From the NCBI GenBank assembly GCA_022826925.1, contig JAJDTX010000164.1, positions 108,871-172,870 on the forward strand: a stretch of 64,000 nucleotides of DNA, in the 5' to 3' direction. The stretch is from Bryobacterales bacterium (GTDB lineage Bacteria; Acidobacteriota; Terriglobia; Bryobacterales; UBA6623). Under the pieces are notes generated by a model. That model did no database searches, was not told the origin of the DNA, and saw only the letters and a program-made list of their open reading frames with translations. A program made the translations under genes and the position numbers. This document shows positions 20,736 through 29,288 of this stretch, one piece after another (positions within the stretch are counted from its first letter, which is position 1; every line of letters begins with the position of its first letter).

Positions 20736-21251
20736 TCAAGGTTGCGATCCGGAGGGTGCGGAGCCTTGCTTGAGGTAGCCGTAGTAGCCGAGGTCTTGGC
20801 CAGTGACGTGCTTCGTTGCCCAGATGATCTGTCCGACATGTCCCGCGAAGTGGGTCAGCACGTGAGTGATCGCGTGCAGCACGGTCACGTCATAGACCTG
20901 GATGCTGCGCTTCTCGATCAAGGTGTGCGGCGCTAGGTCCGCCAACAAGGCGTCTGCCTCGGCCACCGTGCCGCTGAGCCGCTCGGCCAGCACTTCCCCC
21001 GAAAGGGGCTCGCGTGTCGCAAACTCCCAATCCCGGTCGCGGTCGTCAGGCTGCCCACCCACGCCAGCTAGGATCCACTGGCGTACGTTGCCGGACAGAT
21101 GCAGGACTAGGTTGCCGATCGAATTCTCGATCGCGTGATCGCGGTGCCAGATCTGCTCGGCAGACAATCTGCCGAGACAGTCGCACACGCGATCAGAGCC
21201 TTGGCGGAGTTCCGTGCGCGCAACGCGCAGGAACTCCGCGCCAGTCTCCAT
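20736..21251 (-). CDS. DinB/YfiT-like putative metalloenzyme
   Basis: 171 aa four-helix-bundle protein. The expected metal-binding histidines are visible: NLVLHLSGN near residue 50, and the pair in HVLTHFAGHVGQI near the C-terminal third (H-x3-H). A conserved W/Q/G ending (GQIIWATKHVTG) is typical. DinB-like proteins include thiol-dependent S-transferases and proteins of unknown role. Nothing in the context fixes a substrate. Confidence 0.82.
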   Translation of the reverse strand: METGAEFLRVARTELRQGSDRVCDCLGRLSAEQIWHRDHAIENSIGNLVLHLSGNVRQWILAGVGGQPDDRDRDWEFATREPLSGEVLAERLSGTVAEADALLADLAPHTLIEKRSIQVYDVTVLHAITHVLTHFAGHVGQIIWATKHVTGQDLGYYGYLKQGSAPSGSQP

Positions 21252-21283
21252 GTCGGGTATTCCGGGCTACAGCTACCGACGGC

Positions 21284-21694
21284 TCAACGCAGCGGCGAGA
21301 AATCGGTGGCCTTGAGCCACTGGTTCTCGATTCCGGCAACCAGCCTGCCGTCCTTGCGCGACTCCGCAGCGGCGGCTTTCCAAGCTGGATCCGCAACAAA
21401 GGCTGCCCACGACTTCTTGGCCGCTTCGCGGCTGTCGTGCGCGAGGATGTAGACCAGCGTGTTGCCCTTTTCGTCGCCCTCGGTGGGCGTCCAGTAGCCG
21501 ATCAGGTCCATGCCGTGCTTGACGAACAGGTAGTTGGTGTGATCCCGGAAGCGCGCCATCAGGTCGGGCAGCTTGCCCTCCGCAGCGGTGTAGATGCGCA
21601 TCTCGAAAACGCGCTCGCCCTCGCCTTCTTCGGCGATGGCCGCGAGCGGAGCGAGCAGCAGGAGCGGCAGCAGTGCCGCGAGGATCTTGGTCAT
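21284..21694 (-). CDS. Exported NIPSNAP-family protein
   Basis: 136 aa with a signal peptide (KILAALLPLLLLAPLAAIA). The NIPSNAP ferredoxin-like fold is shown by VFEMRIYTAAEGKLPDLMAR at the start of the mature part, HGMDLIGYWTP, NTLVYILAHDSREAAKKSW and FVADPAWKAA. Catalytic activity is not established for the family. It lies 30 bp after the MDR reductase start on the same strand and is likely co-transcribed with it. Confidence 0.85.
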   Translation of the reverse strand: MTKILAALLPLLLLAPLAAIAEEGEGERVFEMRIYTAAEGKLPDLMARFRDHTNYLFVKHGMDLIGYWTPTEGDEKGNTLVYILAHDSREAAKKSWAAFVADPAWKAAAAESRKDGRLVAGIENQWLKATDFSPLR

Positions 21695-21723
21695 GAGGTT
21701 CTCCTTAAAGACAGACAGGTAGA

Positions 21724-22728
21724 TCAGTCGCCAGCGAGTTTGACGACTTGCTTTCCAATGTTAGCGCCGCCGAGCATGCCGATGAACGCATCTGCTGCAT
21801 TCTCGATGCCCTCGGCGACAGTTTCCTGGTACTTGAGCTTGCCGTCCGCTACCCACGCAGCCATCTCGGCCAGCGATTCGTCGTCGTGCTCCCGGAAATC
21901 GAACACCAAGAAGCCCTCGGCGCGGATCCGCTTGGTGATGAACTGCCACAGCAGCCGCGGCCCGACCGGAGCGTCGACGGCGTTGTACTGGGAGATCTGG
22001 CCGCAGATCGCCACTCTAGACCTGACGTTCAACTGCTGGAAGACCGCATCGGTGACGGGTCCGCCCACGTTGTCGAAGTAGACGTCAATGCCGTCGGGAG
22101 TCGCCGCACGCAGTTCGTTGAAGAAGCCGTCGCTCTTGTAGTCGACGGCAGCGTCGAATCCGAATTCCCCGGTCACCAAGGAGCACTTCTCCGGCCCGCC
22201 GGCAATCCCGACCGCGCGGCAGCCATGGATGCGGGCGATCTGCCCAACGGCCGAGCCCACCGCGCCGGCCGCGCCGGACACACACACTGTCTCGCCGGAC
22301 TTCACGCCAGCGACCTTGAGCAGGCCATAGTAGGCGGTCAAGCCGGGCATGCCTAGCACTCCCAGATACGCGGAGAGCGGCGCCGCATTGGCGTCGACGA
22401 CGCGCAAGTCTTTGGCTGACGCAGTGGCGTATTCTCGCCAGCCGAGCGGGCCCGTTACGTAGTCGCCCGCGGCGATCTGGTCGCTGTTCGACTCGATCAC
22501 CTGGCCGACGGATGCGCCGACCATCACCTGCCCGATCTCGACCGGAGCGGCATAGGACTTGCGACCGCTGATGCGCCCGCGCATGTAAGGGTCAACAGAC
22601 ATGTAGTGGACCTTGATAAGGCATTCGCCAGCCCCGGGACTGGAGACAGGCGCTTCTTCAAGGCGGAAGTCAGACGGCTTCGGCACGCCCACGGGCCGTG
22701 CGGCGAGCACGATGGATCGGTTGGTCAT
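21724..22728 (-). CDS. NADP-dependent oxidoreductase, zinc-free MDR family (CurA/LTB4DH-like)
   Basis: 334 aa from ATG at 22728. The leukotriene-B4-dehydrogenase/CurA subgroup is indicated by VHYMSVDPYMRGRI and GQVMVGASVGQVIES, with no zinc-binding Cys cluster. The Rossmann nucleotide site is VCVSGAAGAVGSAVGQIA, followed by KSDGFFNELR and DVYFDNVGG. It should reduce the C=C bond of alpha,beta-unsaturated ketones or aldehydes with NADPH. It is cytosolic. The gene ends 30 bp before the NIPSNAP gene. Confidence 0.92.
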   Translation of the reverse strand: MTNRSIVLAARPVGVPKPSDFRLEEAPVSSPGAGECLIKVHYMSVDPYMRGRISGRKSYAAPVEIGQVMVGASVGQVIESNSDQIAAGDYVTGPLGWREYATASAKDLRVVDANAAPLSAYLGVLGMPGLTAYYGLLKVAGVKSGETVCVSGAAGAVGSAVGQIARIHGCRAVGIAGGPEKCSLVTGEFGFDAAVDYKSDGFFNELRAATPDGIDVYFDNVGGPVTDAVFQQLNVRSRVAICGQISQYNAVDAPVGPRLLWQFITKRIRAEGFLVFDFREHDDESLAEMAAWVADGKLKYQETVAEGIENAADAFIGMLGGANIGKQVVKLAGD

Positions 22729-22783
22729 TGGCAAACGGAGAGTTTAGCAAGGCGCAGGTTATCGGCCGTGCCGCAATGTCGCG

Positions 22784-23452
22784 CTAGAAGCGGCGCGATC
22801 CGAGGCGCCTCACGTCGAACTCGGCGGTGTGGGCCACGGCCATGACGGCCATCACGCCCGCTTGGACGGGGTCGGTAACGACCAGATCGGCGGCGTCAGG
22901 AACCGAGCCTGCCATGTTGAGCGAGATGACCAACAGACCCTTGGCCTGCACGGCCCGTACGGAGCGCTCGATCTCCCCGCCCATCAGGGCACCCGCCAGT
23001 ACGACTGCCTCGACCCGCGGCAGGCGGGCGGTCGCCAGCACCGCCTCGGCGATCTGGCGCTCGCCGACCAAGGGAATCGTGTCCACAGAGATGCGCTCGC
23101 CGCGCAGATTGTGGCGGTCCGCTTCGGAGACCGCACCCGCGACTACCTGGCCCACTTGCGAGCCGCCGCCGATGATCACGATGCGCTTGCCAAAGACGTG
23201 ATGGTGGGTGTGATTGGTTTCAACCGAACGCACCCCGTCCAGCACGGCCAGGGCATCGACAATGTCGGCCACCGGCCGCGAAGTCGCGATTTCGATTGCG
23301 ATCGTCTCGACGGGCGCTTGCGCATCAAGGATGGAGATCCAAGTGATGCGCGCGCCCAAGGCGGCCACGGCCTCCGCGATGAGGCGTAGTGCCTCACCAT
23401 CGCCCTCCACCTCGATGGCAAGGGCCAATACGTTGTCTGCGTCCGTGCGCAT
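22784..23452 (-). CDS. ACT-domain protein of the DUF5612 type
   Basis: 222 aa. The N-terminal third has an ACT-like pattern (VLALAIEVEGDGEALRLIAE ... IDVA-type strands and DGVRSVETNHTHHHVFG). The C-terminal part begins with a Rossmann-like GKRIVIIGGGSQVGQV and has the block RGERISVDTIPLVGE, then VVLAGALMGG. I recall this combination as DUF5612, best known from methanogens. The role is unknown; ACT plus Rossmann suggests ligand sensing. It is divergent from rbfA with a 115-bp gap. Confidence 0.6.
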   Translation of the reverse strand: MRTDADNVLALAIEVEGDGEALRLIAEAVAALGARITWISILDAQAPVETIAIEIATSRPVADIVDALAVLDGVRSVETNHTHHHVFGKRIVIIGGGSQVGQVVAGAVSEADRHNLRGERISVDTIPLVGERQIAEAVLATARLPRVEAVVLAGALMGGEIERSVRAVQAKGLLVISLNMAGSVPDAADLVVTDPVQAGVMAVMAVAHTAEFDVRRLGSRRF

Positions 23453-23567
23453 GCCGGGTCCCCTGCCCTGACTTTCAGAATTACACAGTCACGCCAGCGG
23501 GCGATGCAGCCGCCACGGGAAGTGGCGCAATTGGACAAGAGCTGCTATGCCATGATGGGCACCAGAG

Positions 23568-24902
23568 ATGGCCTCTCACATCCACGACCGGGCGGTGAGC
23601 ACGCTGATGCGAGAGCTCTCCAGGATCGTCTCGCAAGAGGTGCGCGATCCGGCGGTAGTAGCCGTCCGAGTGAGCAAGGTCGAGCTCTCGCACGACAAGC
23701 GCAACGCACACGTCTTGGTCGCGTTCTGGGACCCGAAGGACGGCGAAGCGCCGGACCCGGAACCCTTGGAAGCGCTCGAGCGCGCTACCCCGTTCATTCG
23801 AAAGTCGCTGGCCCGCAGCTTGCGCATGCGCCACGTGCCGGAACTGCGATTCTCGTACGATCTGGCCGAGCAGCACACCAGTCGCATTGAGACGCTGCTC
23901 AAAGGCATTCAGGACGAAACGAAGAAGGGGCTTGGGGTGCTTTTCGCAGCCATCGCCCTGCACGCAGCCGGGGTCTCTGATGCTTCAGCACTGGAACGGC
24001 TAGAGTCCTCAGCGGCGATTATGGGGAGCGAGTTCCGCATAGCTTGCTACGCCCCCACCAAGAAGCTCGCAGCCGGAGCGGTCACCGCCGCCTTTGACGA
24101 AGTCAGGCGGGTAGATGCCCTGCTGAGCAACTACAAGCAGGACAGCGAATTGAGCCGGGTTAACCGAGAGGCCAGTCGTGGCGAAGTACAGGTGTCGGAG
24201 GAACTGGCAGCACTGCTGGACCGCTGCCTGAGCTACTCCCGGGCAAGCGAGGGTGCCTTCGACATCACCGTCGGGGCGCTAGTCAAGGCTTGGGGGTTCT
24301 ATGGAGGCGAGGGCAAGATGCCCCGCCCCTGGACTCTGTGGTGGGCGAGAAGACACACCGGCTATCAGCACCTGCTGGTGGACCAGGCGAAGGGGACAGT
24401 ACGGTTTCTGCGGTCGGGCTTGCAGCTGGACCCGGGGGGGATCGGGAAGGGCTATGCAGTGGACCGTGCGATCGCGGCTCTACGAAAGTATGGAGTCGAG
24501 ACCGCGCTGGTCAGCTCGGGCACGAGCAGCATCTATGCGCTTGGAGCGCCGCCCGACAACGCCGATGGCTGGGATCTGGACGTGCGGGGAGCCGACGCCA
24601 ACGACAGTGAATTCATGACCGTAACGCTGAAGGACGAGAGTCTGTCGACCTCCGGCTCCTACGAGAAGTTCTTCGACAAGGACGGCACGCGCTACGGCCA
24701 TATCCTCGACCCGCGCACGGGGGAGCCGGCACTGGGCCTGACCGCGGTGTCCGTGATTGGGCCGAACGCGATCGACACCGAGGCGTGGTCGACCGCGCTG
24801 TTTGTCAATGGCGCCAAGTGGGCGCGCAAGCATGGAGTGCCGGAGGGGCGGGTGTTGCTCTGCCCGGAGGACGAGGCTTGCAGCTGGCTCGCCCAGGAGT
24901 GA
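23568..24902 (+). CDS. Continuous RbfA-ApbE reading frame (ribosome-binding factor A joined to FAD:protein FMN transferase)
   Basis: 444 aa. Residues 1-118 are a full RbfA: REL.RIVSQEVRDP, SKVELSHDKRNAHVLVAF, and LRMRHVPELRFSYD followed by a SRIETLLK end (30S maturation factor). Residues 141-444 are ApbE: MGSEFRI, DPGGIGKGYAVDRA, the SGSYEKFF...YGHILDPRTG block and DTEAWSTALFV. Between them (119-136) is a signal-peptide-like stretch GLGVLFAAIALHAAGVSDAS. No stop separates the two. A GTG at 23937 preceded by aagaagggg could start a separate exported ApbE. Either a genuine fusion or two products from one frame. Confidence 0.88.
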   Translation: MASHIHDRAVSTLMRELSRIVSQEVRDPAVVAVRVSKVELSHDKRNAHVLVAFWDPKDGEAPDPEPLEALERATPFIRKSLARSLRMRHVPELRFSYDLAEQHTSRIETLLKGIQDETKKGLGVLFAAIALHAAGVSDASALERLESSAAIMGSEFRIACYAPTKKLAAGAVTAAFDEVRRVDALLSNYKQDSELSRVNREASRGEVQVSEELAALLDRCLSYSRASEGAFDITVGALVKAWGFYGGEGKMPRPWTLWWARRHTGYQHLLVDQAKGTVRFLRSGLQLDPGGIGKGYAVDRAIAALRKYGVETALVSSGTSSIYALGAPPDNADGWDLDVRGADANDSEFMTVTLKDESLSTSGSYEKFFDKDGTRYGHILDPRTGEPALGLTAVSVIGPNAIDTEAWSTALFVNGAKWARKHGVPEGRVLLCPEDEACSWLAQE

Positions 24903-24921
24903 GGCGGGCGAAGCAGCGGTT

Positions 24922-25947
24922 TTAGTTCATTTCCGCACTGGCCGGGACGGAACCAGGCTGCTTGCGGTGCGGGTGGCGGAAAAAGTCGACGGCCGACGCC
25001 TTGTGCACGCAGGATATGGTGCAGGCCGGAGCGCACGCCTTCGGGGTGCGGTAGGCAGTGCGGATGTCTTCGACGGTGTAGTCTGCGAGCGGGATTCCGG
25101 GCGTGCCGCGCTGCTGGGAGCAGTAGTGCACCAGCCCGTCCTCGCAAATGTAGAGGTAGCGGGCACCGGCGCGGCAGTTCCACTTGTTGACGTTGCCGTG
25201 GACCAGATTGTCTTGGAAGAACGTTAGGCGGCTGTAGCCACGCTTGGAAAGGGCCTTGACACGCTCGTAGACCCGTCTTTCCACCTTGCCCAGCGGCTTG
25301 AGCTGACCATCTCCGTCGTGGATTACGCCGACAGTGCTGGTGAAGCCCAGTGCCGTAGCACGCTTGGCAACGGTGTATGCGTCGCCTGGGTTGGGGATTC
25401 CGGAGCCGACAACGGAGTTGATGTTGACCTCGAAGTCAGCGTGCTCCGCCAGCATTTCCAGCTTGCGGTCGAGCACGCGCAGGCTCTTCATCGAGGTCTG
25501 GTCGGGCTCGACGTTATCGATGCTGATCTGGAGGTACTCCAGGCCCGCATCGTTGAGCTGCTGAATGCGCGAAGGACCGAGCAAGTAGCCGTTCGTGATC
25601 AGGCCCGCGAGCATGCCGCGGGAGCGGATGTGGCGAATCAAGTCATCCAACTGCGGGTGCAGCATGGGCTCGCCGCCGCTCATCGTGATGCAGCTGACAC
25701 CGAGATCGGCCAAGGCGTCGGCGCGTTCAACCAAGACGTCGAAAGCAACGGGCGACGAGACATGGTCGTACTCGTTGCAATAGGCACAGGCAATGTTGCA
25801 ACGCCGGGTCGGGATCATGTGGGCCAAGACCGGATGGTCGGTATCGACCAAGGCCTTGGCAATCATCCGGGCTTCGCGAAGACCACGATTGAGGCCTAGC
25901 ATCCTGCGGCGAATGCGCGTGCGCAAGGGTACGGATACGGTTGGCAT
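24922..25947 (-). CDS. Radical SAM protein with SPASM-like C-terminal cysteines
   Basis: 341 aa. The 4Fe-4S/SAM site is CNIACAYC (CxxxCxxC), followed by ITMSGGEPMLHP (GGE motif) and LITNGYLL. The C-terminal part holds further cysteines (WNCRAGARYLYICEDGLVHYC ... CAPACTISC), as in SPASM/twitch auxiliary cluster domains. Such proteins modify peptides, enzymes or small molecules; the substrate is not evident. It is convergent with rbfA-apbE (19-bp gap). No peptide precursor is adjacent. Confidence 0.88.
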   Translation of the reverse strand: MPTVSVPLRTRIRRRMLGLNRGLREARMIAKALVDTDHPVLAHMIPTRRCNIACAYCNEYDHVSSPVAFDVLVERADALADLGVSCITMSGGEPMLHPQLDDLIRHIRSRGMLAGLITNGYLLGPSRIQQLNDAGLEYLQISIDNVEPDQTSMKSLRVLDRKLEMLAEHADFEVNINSVVGSGIPNPGDAYTVAKRATALGFTSTVGVIHDGDGQLKPLGKVERRVYERVKALSKRGYSRLTFFQDNLVHGNVNKWNCRAGARYLYICEDGLVHYCSQQRGTPGIPLADYTVEDIRTAYRTPKACAPACTISCVHKASAVDFFRHPHRKQPGSVPASAEMN

Positions 25948-26054
25948 CGCAGTCGCACGGCAGCAGCGGGAGAGACTCCCGCATTCGCCTCAATCGTCAA
26001 TTATAGAGGCGGAACTACGGAATCAAGTGTCCGGGGGTGCATGGCGCATCAAGC

Positions 26055-26084
26055 TTGCTCCCCTTCGGGAGCATGGTGTACAGT
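26055..26084 (+). promoter_or_regulatory. Candidate promoter of the tRNA-Gly/tRNA-Cys pair
   Basis: -35-like TTGCTC (26055-26060), an 18-bp spacer, and -10-like TACAGT (26079-26084), placing a start about 6-7 nt before tRNA-Gly. The spacer includes a perfect 7-bp hairpin (TGCTCCC/GGGAGCA, loop CTTC, 26056-26073). Confidence 0.35.
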
Positions 26085-26096
26085 TAGGTCTTAGAA

Positions 26097-26172
26097 GCGG
26101 GAGTAACTCAGTTGGTAGAGTGCGACCTTGCCAAGGTCGATGTCGCGGGTTCGAGTCCCGTCTCCCGCTCCA
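26097..26172 (+). tRNA. tRNA-Gly (anticodon GCC)
   Basis: Cloverleaf with a GCGGGAG/CTCCCGC acceptor stem, D-arm AACTCAGTTGGTAGAGT, anticodon stem-loop CGACCTTGCCAAGGTCG giving GCC, T-arm GCGGGTTCGAGTCCCGT, discriminator T and an encoded CCA at 26170-26172. Confidence 0.97.
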
Positions 26173-26205
26173 TGCTCGGAAAGGCTTCAGGCAAGCCGAG
26201 GTTTC

Positions 26206-26280
<75 letters not shown>

Positions 26281-27282
26281 GCCTGTAAACCGTTGCGTAA
26301 GTGATAGTTCCCTTTGTTTTCAAGGACTTATGTGAGCCAAGCCACATTCAGAAGTAGCAGCCTTCGGGAGCATTCACGAGCATTCGAGGCCATTCGCGAG
26401 CACTGAAAACGGAAAAAATGGTCCGAATATGGTCCGGCGTAGCAAACGAATCCTGCCCGGTGCGGCCACATAGCGACCGTGCCTGAGGAGGCACATGCAG
26501 GCGTGCTATTCACCTCCGTGCCGCGCCGATGCGCTGGGATCAAGAGACAAGTCTACGTTGATGCGGGCCGCACTGACGGTCCGCTCCTTCGAAGAACGTG
26601 AGTGTCGCGTCATTTGCGTTGAGACACTCAAGGAGCTGGCGCTTGCTACCAGCAACTCCCCAAGCGCACTAGCGTGCGGAACGCCCATGCTGGCGGGTCC
26701 CACGATCGCTGGTTGCCCAGATCAGACCCTTCAACCGCCTGAACACGGCCTCGAATCTGTCGAGCGCATCGTCTAACCCCGGAAGTTCGTCGGTCTGGTC
26801 CGGCTTAAGTCTTCGGCCTGACCATCGGATCGCATTTCCCGATTCGCTGTTACCCCCCCAGATTGATCGCCGTCGCTGATTCTTGCGCAAATCGTTTGCG
26901 CCGGAAAAACGGATTTGGGTCGCCCGAAGCTTTGAGTTTTTCTCGTCGATCAGAATGACTGTGCGCTTCAGCGGTTGAGTGTTATCTGAGAACCAGTTCA
27001 TTATTCGCCGAACTTTCACGGAAACACGCTCTGGTGGCGGCAGATGGAACGGTGCATTTGGAGCACCGTGATTCCCGAACTTGCCACCTTCATCCCCCGG
27101 TGACGCGCCTTGCGGCGCAACTCTGCACCCAAGGCTGTCTTGGAGCGCTGCAGCGACAGGGCGGCCATGCGCAGCACGCCCGCGATGCGCGTCGCCCCAG
27201 GCCGTTGCTGCGGCGCGATGCCCGCCAGCAACTCGCCGCCGAGCGGCCACAGCCAGCTTGGCAGCCGCACCGACCCCGCATC
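26281..27282. other. Non-coding boundary region after tRNA-Cys
   Basis: No supported gene. It contains the GAGCATTC repeats at 26368-26405 and a low-GC, non-coding stretch near 26850-27010. A minus-strand frame at 26669-27250 (193 codons) has a plausible central segment (VILIDEKNSKLRATQIRFSG) but no known domain; I leave it uncalled. The transition from backbone to mobile DNA probably lies here. Confidence 0.4.
26368..26405. repeat. Short tandem GAGCATTC-type repeats near tRNA-Cys
   Basis: Four imperfect copies spaced 9-11 bp: GAGCATTCAC, GAGCATTCGA, GGCCATTCGC, GAGCACTG. Helically phased short repeats 88 bp downstream of a tRNA 3' end resemble integrase arm-type binding sites of an att region. 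No integrase lies next to it. Confidence 0.4.
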
Positions 27283-28426
27283 ATGCTCAGCCCCGCGCAA
27301 TGGCGCTCCCTGTGCGGCTTCCTCGACCAAATCCCCGACGCGCGCAGCCGCCGCGGCCTGCGCTATCCGCTGCGCACCGCACTGACAATCCTGCTCGCCG
27401 CGCGGCTGGCCGGCTGCCAGACGCTGACCGAGCTGTGCGATTTCGGGCGGGCCCTGAGCCAGGCCACGCTAGCCGCGATCGGCTCCCGGCGGCGACCGCA
27501 GAGCGGGCGCTACCAAGCGCCCGGCATCAGCAGCTGACATTACATCCTCAAGCGCCGCGACGAGGACGCGGTCGAGCGCCTGCTGGCGGCGGGGGCGCCC
27601 TGCAGGCCATCGCGATGGATGGCAAGGTGCTGCGCGGGTCCTATGACCGGGACGTCGCTGCCGACGGCCAGCCGCGCGACAAGCCCGCCCAGCAGCAACT
27701 GTCGGCGCTGGACCTGGACAGCGGCACCGTGATCGGCCAGCGCGGCTTCAGCGGGCAGAAAGACACCGCCGAAGGGGCGGCGCTGCGGCAACTGGCCGAG
27801 TCACTGGCCGGCAGCAGTGCCTGCGTCATCGCCGACGCGCTGCACACCCAGCGCGGCACCGCCCAGCGCCTGCTCGATCTGGGGCTCGACTTCCTGCTGA
27901 CCGTCAAGCCAACCAGCCCACCGTGCTGGCACAGGTCCAAGACGGCTTTCACTGGGATTGCCGCCGCCCCACAACCAGCCACAGCGGCGAGCGCGGACGG
28001 CTCGAAACCCGCTCCATCCGTGTCTCGGACGAACTCGACCCACAGCTGGCCTACGTGGACTTCCGCGGGGTGCGCTTTGTGGCCCAGCTGCGGCGCGCGG
28101 TGGAGTACAAGAAGGATGGCCGGCGGCGCAAGCCGGAGACCGTCTACCTGCTCGCCAGCCTGCCGCCGGAGAAGGCCACGCCGCAACGCCTGCTGCGCCT
28201 GAACCGCCTGTACTGGGGGACCGAAAACCGCATCCACTGGGTGCGCGACGTAGCCCTGCGCGAGGACCACAGTCGCCTGCGCAAGGGTGCGCTGCCCCGT
28301 CTGTTCGCGGCCTTTGCCAACCTCGCCATCTCGATCCTGCGGCTGCTGAAGACCAAGAGTATCCGCCGTCGCATGGACCAACTGCACTTGGATCCCAACG
28401 CGGCTGTGGCCCTGATTCTGGGCTGA
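27283..28426 (+). pseudogene. Decayed ISAs1-family (H-repeat-like) transposase
   Basis: The conceptual protein starts at ATG 27283 (MLSPAQWRSLCGFLDQIPDA) and shows family blocks in three frames: DARSRRGLRYPLRTALTILL, HYILKRRDEDAVERLL, AIAMDGKVLRGS (first catalytic Asp), QQQLSALDLDSGTVIGQ, CVIADALHTQRGTAQ (second Asp) and RNRLYWGTENRIHWVRDVAL, with EDHSRLR (Glu) near the end. A TGA at about 27537 and frameshifts near 27597 and 27912 break it. It is on the plus strand and cannot make a full transposase. I did not find its inverted repeats. Confidence 0.85.
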
Positions 28427-28640
28427 TCCTATGCGCCCGCCTGCCTCGCCGACAGGTCACGATCTCCGTCTGCCTGCTCTGAGCCGCCGGGTGCGCTGGC
28501 AACCGTGCCGGCAGCTCTGTGCTGGCTGCCGTGCTCCGGCCGCCGTGCTCACTCCTCTCATCGCCAGCCTGCCTTATGCTGGCCGCGACTTCCATCCGTG
28601 CCCGCCCGCTGCTTTTTGCGAACATTTGCCTGCAATCGCT

Positions 28641-28649
28641 AGGACTTGG
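28641..28649. repeat. Target-site duplication, left copy (ISKra4-type element)
   Basis: AGGACTTGG directly abuts the left inverted repeat and recurs exactly at 33198-33206, directly after the right inverted repeat. A 9-bp duplication fits insertion of the 28650-33197 element. Confidence 0.85.
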
Positions 28650-28671
28650 GGGTGCGCGACAATTCTGTGAA
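28650..28671 (+). repeat. Left terminal inverted repeat of the ISKra4-type element
   Basis: 22 bp beginning GGGTGCGCGACA and ending GTGAA. It matches the reverse complement of 33176-33197 at 20 of 22 positions. Confidence 0.85.
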
Positions 28672-28673
28672 AC

Positions 28674-28802
28674 CTAAGCTGCGGCCCGGTCTTCCCAGTA
28701 GTCTGCAAAGCGATTGGAGATCTGTGCGCAGCGGAGGGCGATGATCGAGTTGGCACCGTCGACGGTCCAGAACATACCTGAGCGCTTTAGGCGACCGGCG
28801 AT
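28674..28802 (-). pseudogene. 3' part of the split ISKra4 orfB transposase
   Basis: From 28802 the minus strand reads 42 codons and stops at TAG 28676-28674: IAGRLKRSGMFWTVDGANSI, then IALRCAQISNRFADYWEDRA. This is the invariant C-terminus of ISKra4 transposases (RLK.SGM.WTV.GAN.I.ALR). It joins in frame to codon V of GSGVIEAGCRSV at 31516 once the nested element is removed. Confidence 0.92.
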
Positions 28803-28826
28803 GGAAGACACGCCACACTACCCGCC
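28803..28826 (+). repeat. Left end inverted repeat of the serine-recombinase element
   Basis: 24 bp starting GGAAGACACGCC. It matches the reverse complement of 31490-31513 at 14 of 24 positions, strongest in the inner half (CACACTACCCGCC vs CATACTGCCCCCC). Confidence 0.6.
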
Positions 28827-28843
28827 TCGAGGATCTTCCCGAG

Positions 28844-29284
28844 GTGGCCACGATTACCCGTGAGCATCCGCTCCAAGGAATTCCGCTCCCGATCGTCAGC
28901 TGCGCCTGTCGGCAGGGCAAGCTCGCATTGCTGCTCCAGACGCCTGACGGGAGCAGGCGATTCGTGCCGCTGGAATGGACCGACGTTGGCAGGGCGGATC
29001 CGCCCGTGCCAGCCCACTGCGGTCTTGCCTCGCTAGCCGGCTTGCTGCGCCTGCGGACTATGGTCGACGCTCTTCTCCAGCGGCAGCCTGCCGCCGAGGA
29101 GCAACACGATGCCCAAGATTCCGTCCATCCCGCAGCAGCTCGGGCTAGCTTGCTGCCAGCCGCCGAGGCCGCCCGTTCCGGACTGGGACAGGCTCGACGA
29201 AACCACGCGGACCGCCGTGCGGGCGATTCTGGCGAGGCTGATCGCAAGCCTCGCCAGCACAAGCGAGGGAGGGCGCGAGCATGA
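28844..29284 (+). CDS. DUF5372-family accessory protein of the recombinase element
   Basis: 146 aa from GTG at 28844. The first 80 residues match my recollection of DUF5372: ITREHPLQGIPLPIV at the start, then LLLQTPDGSRRFVPLEWTDV, and a loop with ADPPVPAH. These small proteins accompany large serine recombinases of this kind; the function is unknown. The last 60 residues read across the next small gene in another frame and look like a shadow, so a stop may have been lost or the frames truly overlap. It ends at 29284, overlapping the recombinase start by 4 bp (ATGA). Confidence 0.6.
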   Translation: MATITREHPLQGIPLPIVSCACRQGKLALLLQTPDGSRRFVPLEWTDVGRADPPVPAHCGLASLAGLLRLRTMVDALLQRQPAAEEQHDAQDSVHPAAARASLLPAAEAARSGLGQARRNHADRRAGDSGEADRKPRQHKRGRARA

Positions 29285-29288
29285 GTGA
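29109..29288 (+). CDS. Small protein between DUF5372 and the recombinase
   Basis: 59 codons from ATG at 29109 (MPKIPSIPQQLGLACC) with a Pro-rich start, then PDWDRLDETTRTAVRAILAR and LIASLASTSEGGREHE. The W..L....R..V..ILARLI helix pattern is typical of the short middle gene in such elements. It overlaps the recombinase start by 8 bp, and overlaps the DUF5372 tail in another frame. Function unknown. Confidence 0.5.
   Translation: MPKIPSIPQQLGLACCQPPRPPVPDWDRLDETTRTAVRAILARLIASLASTSEGGREHE

Noticed and set aside
24922..25947. The radical SAM gene as the modifying enzyme of the Cys-rich peptide
   Set aside because: It is 7 kb away, in the backbone, in the opposite orientation and with several mobile elements in between.
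26368..26405. A CRISPR array
   Set aside because: The repeats are 8-10 bp with almost no spacers, and no cas gene is in the window.
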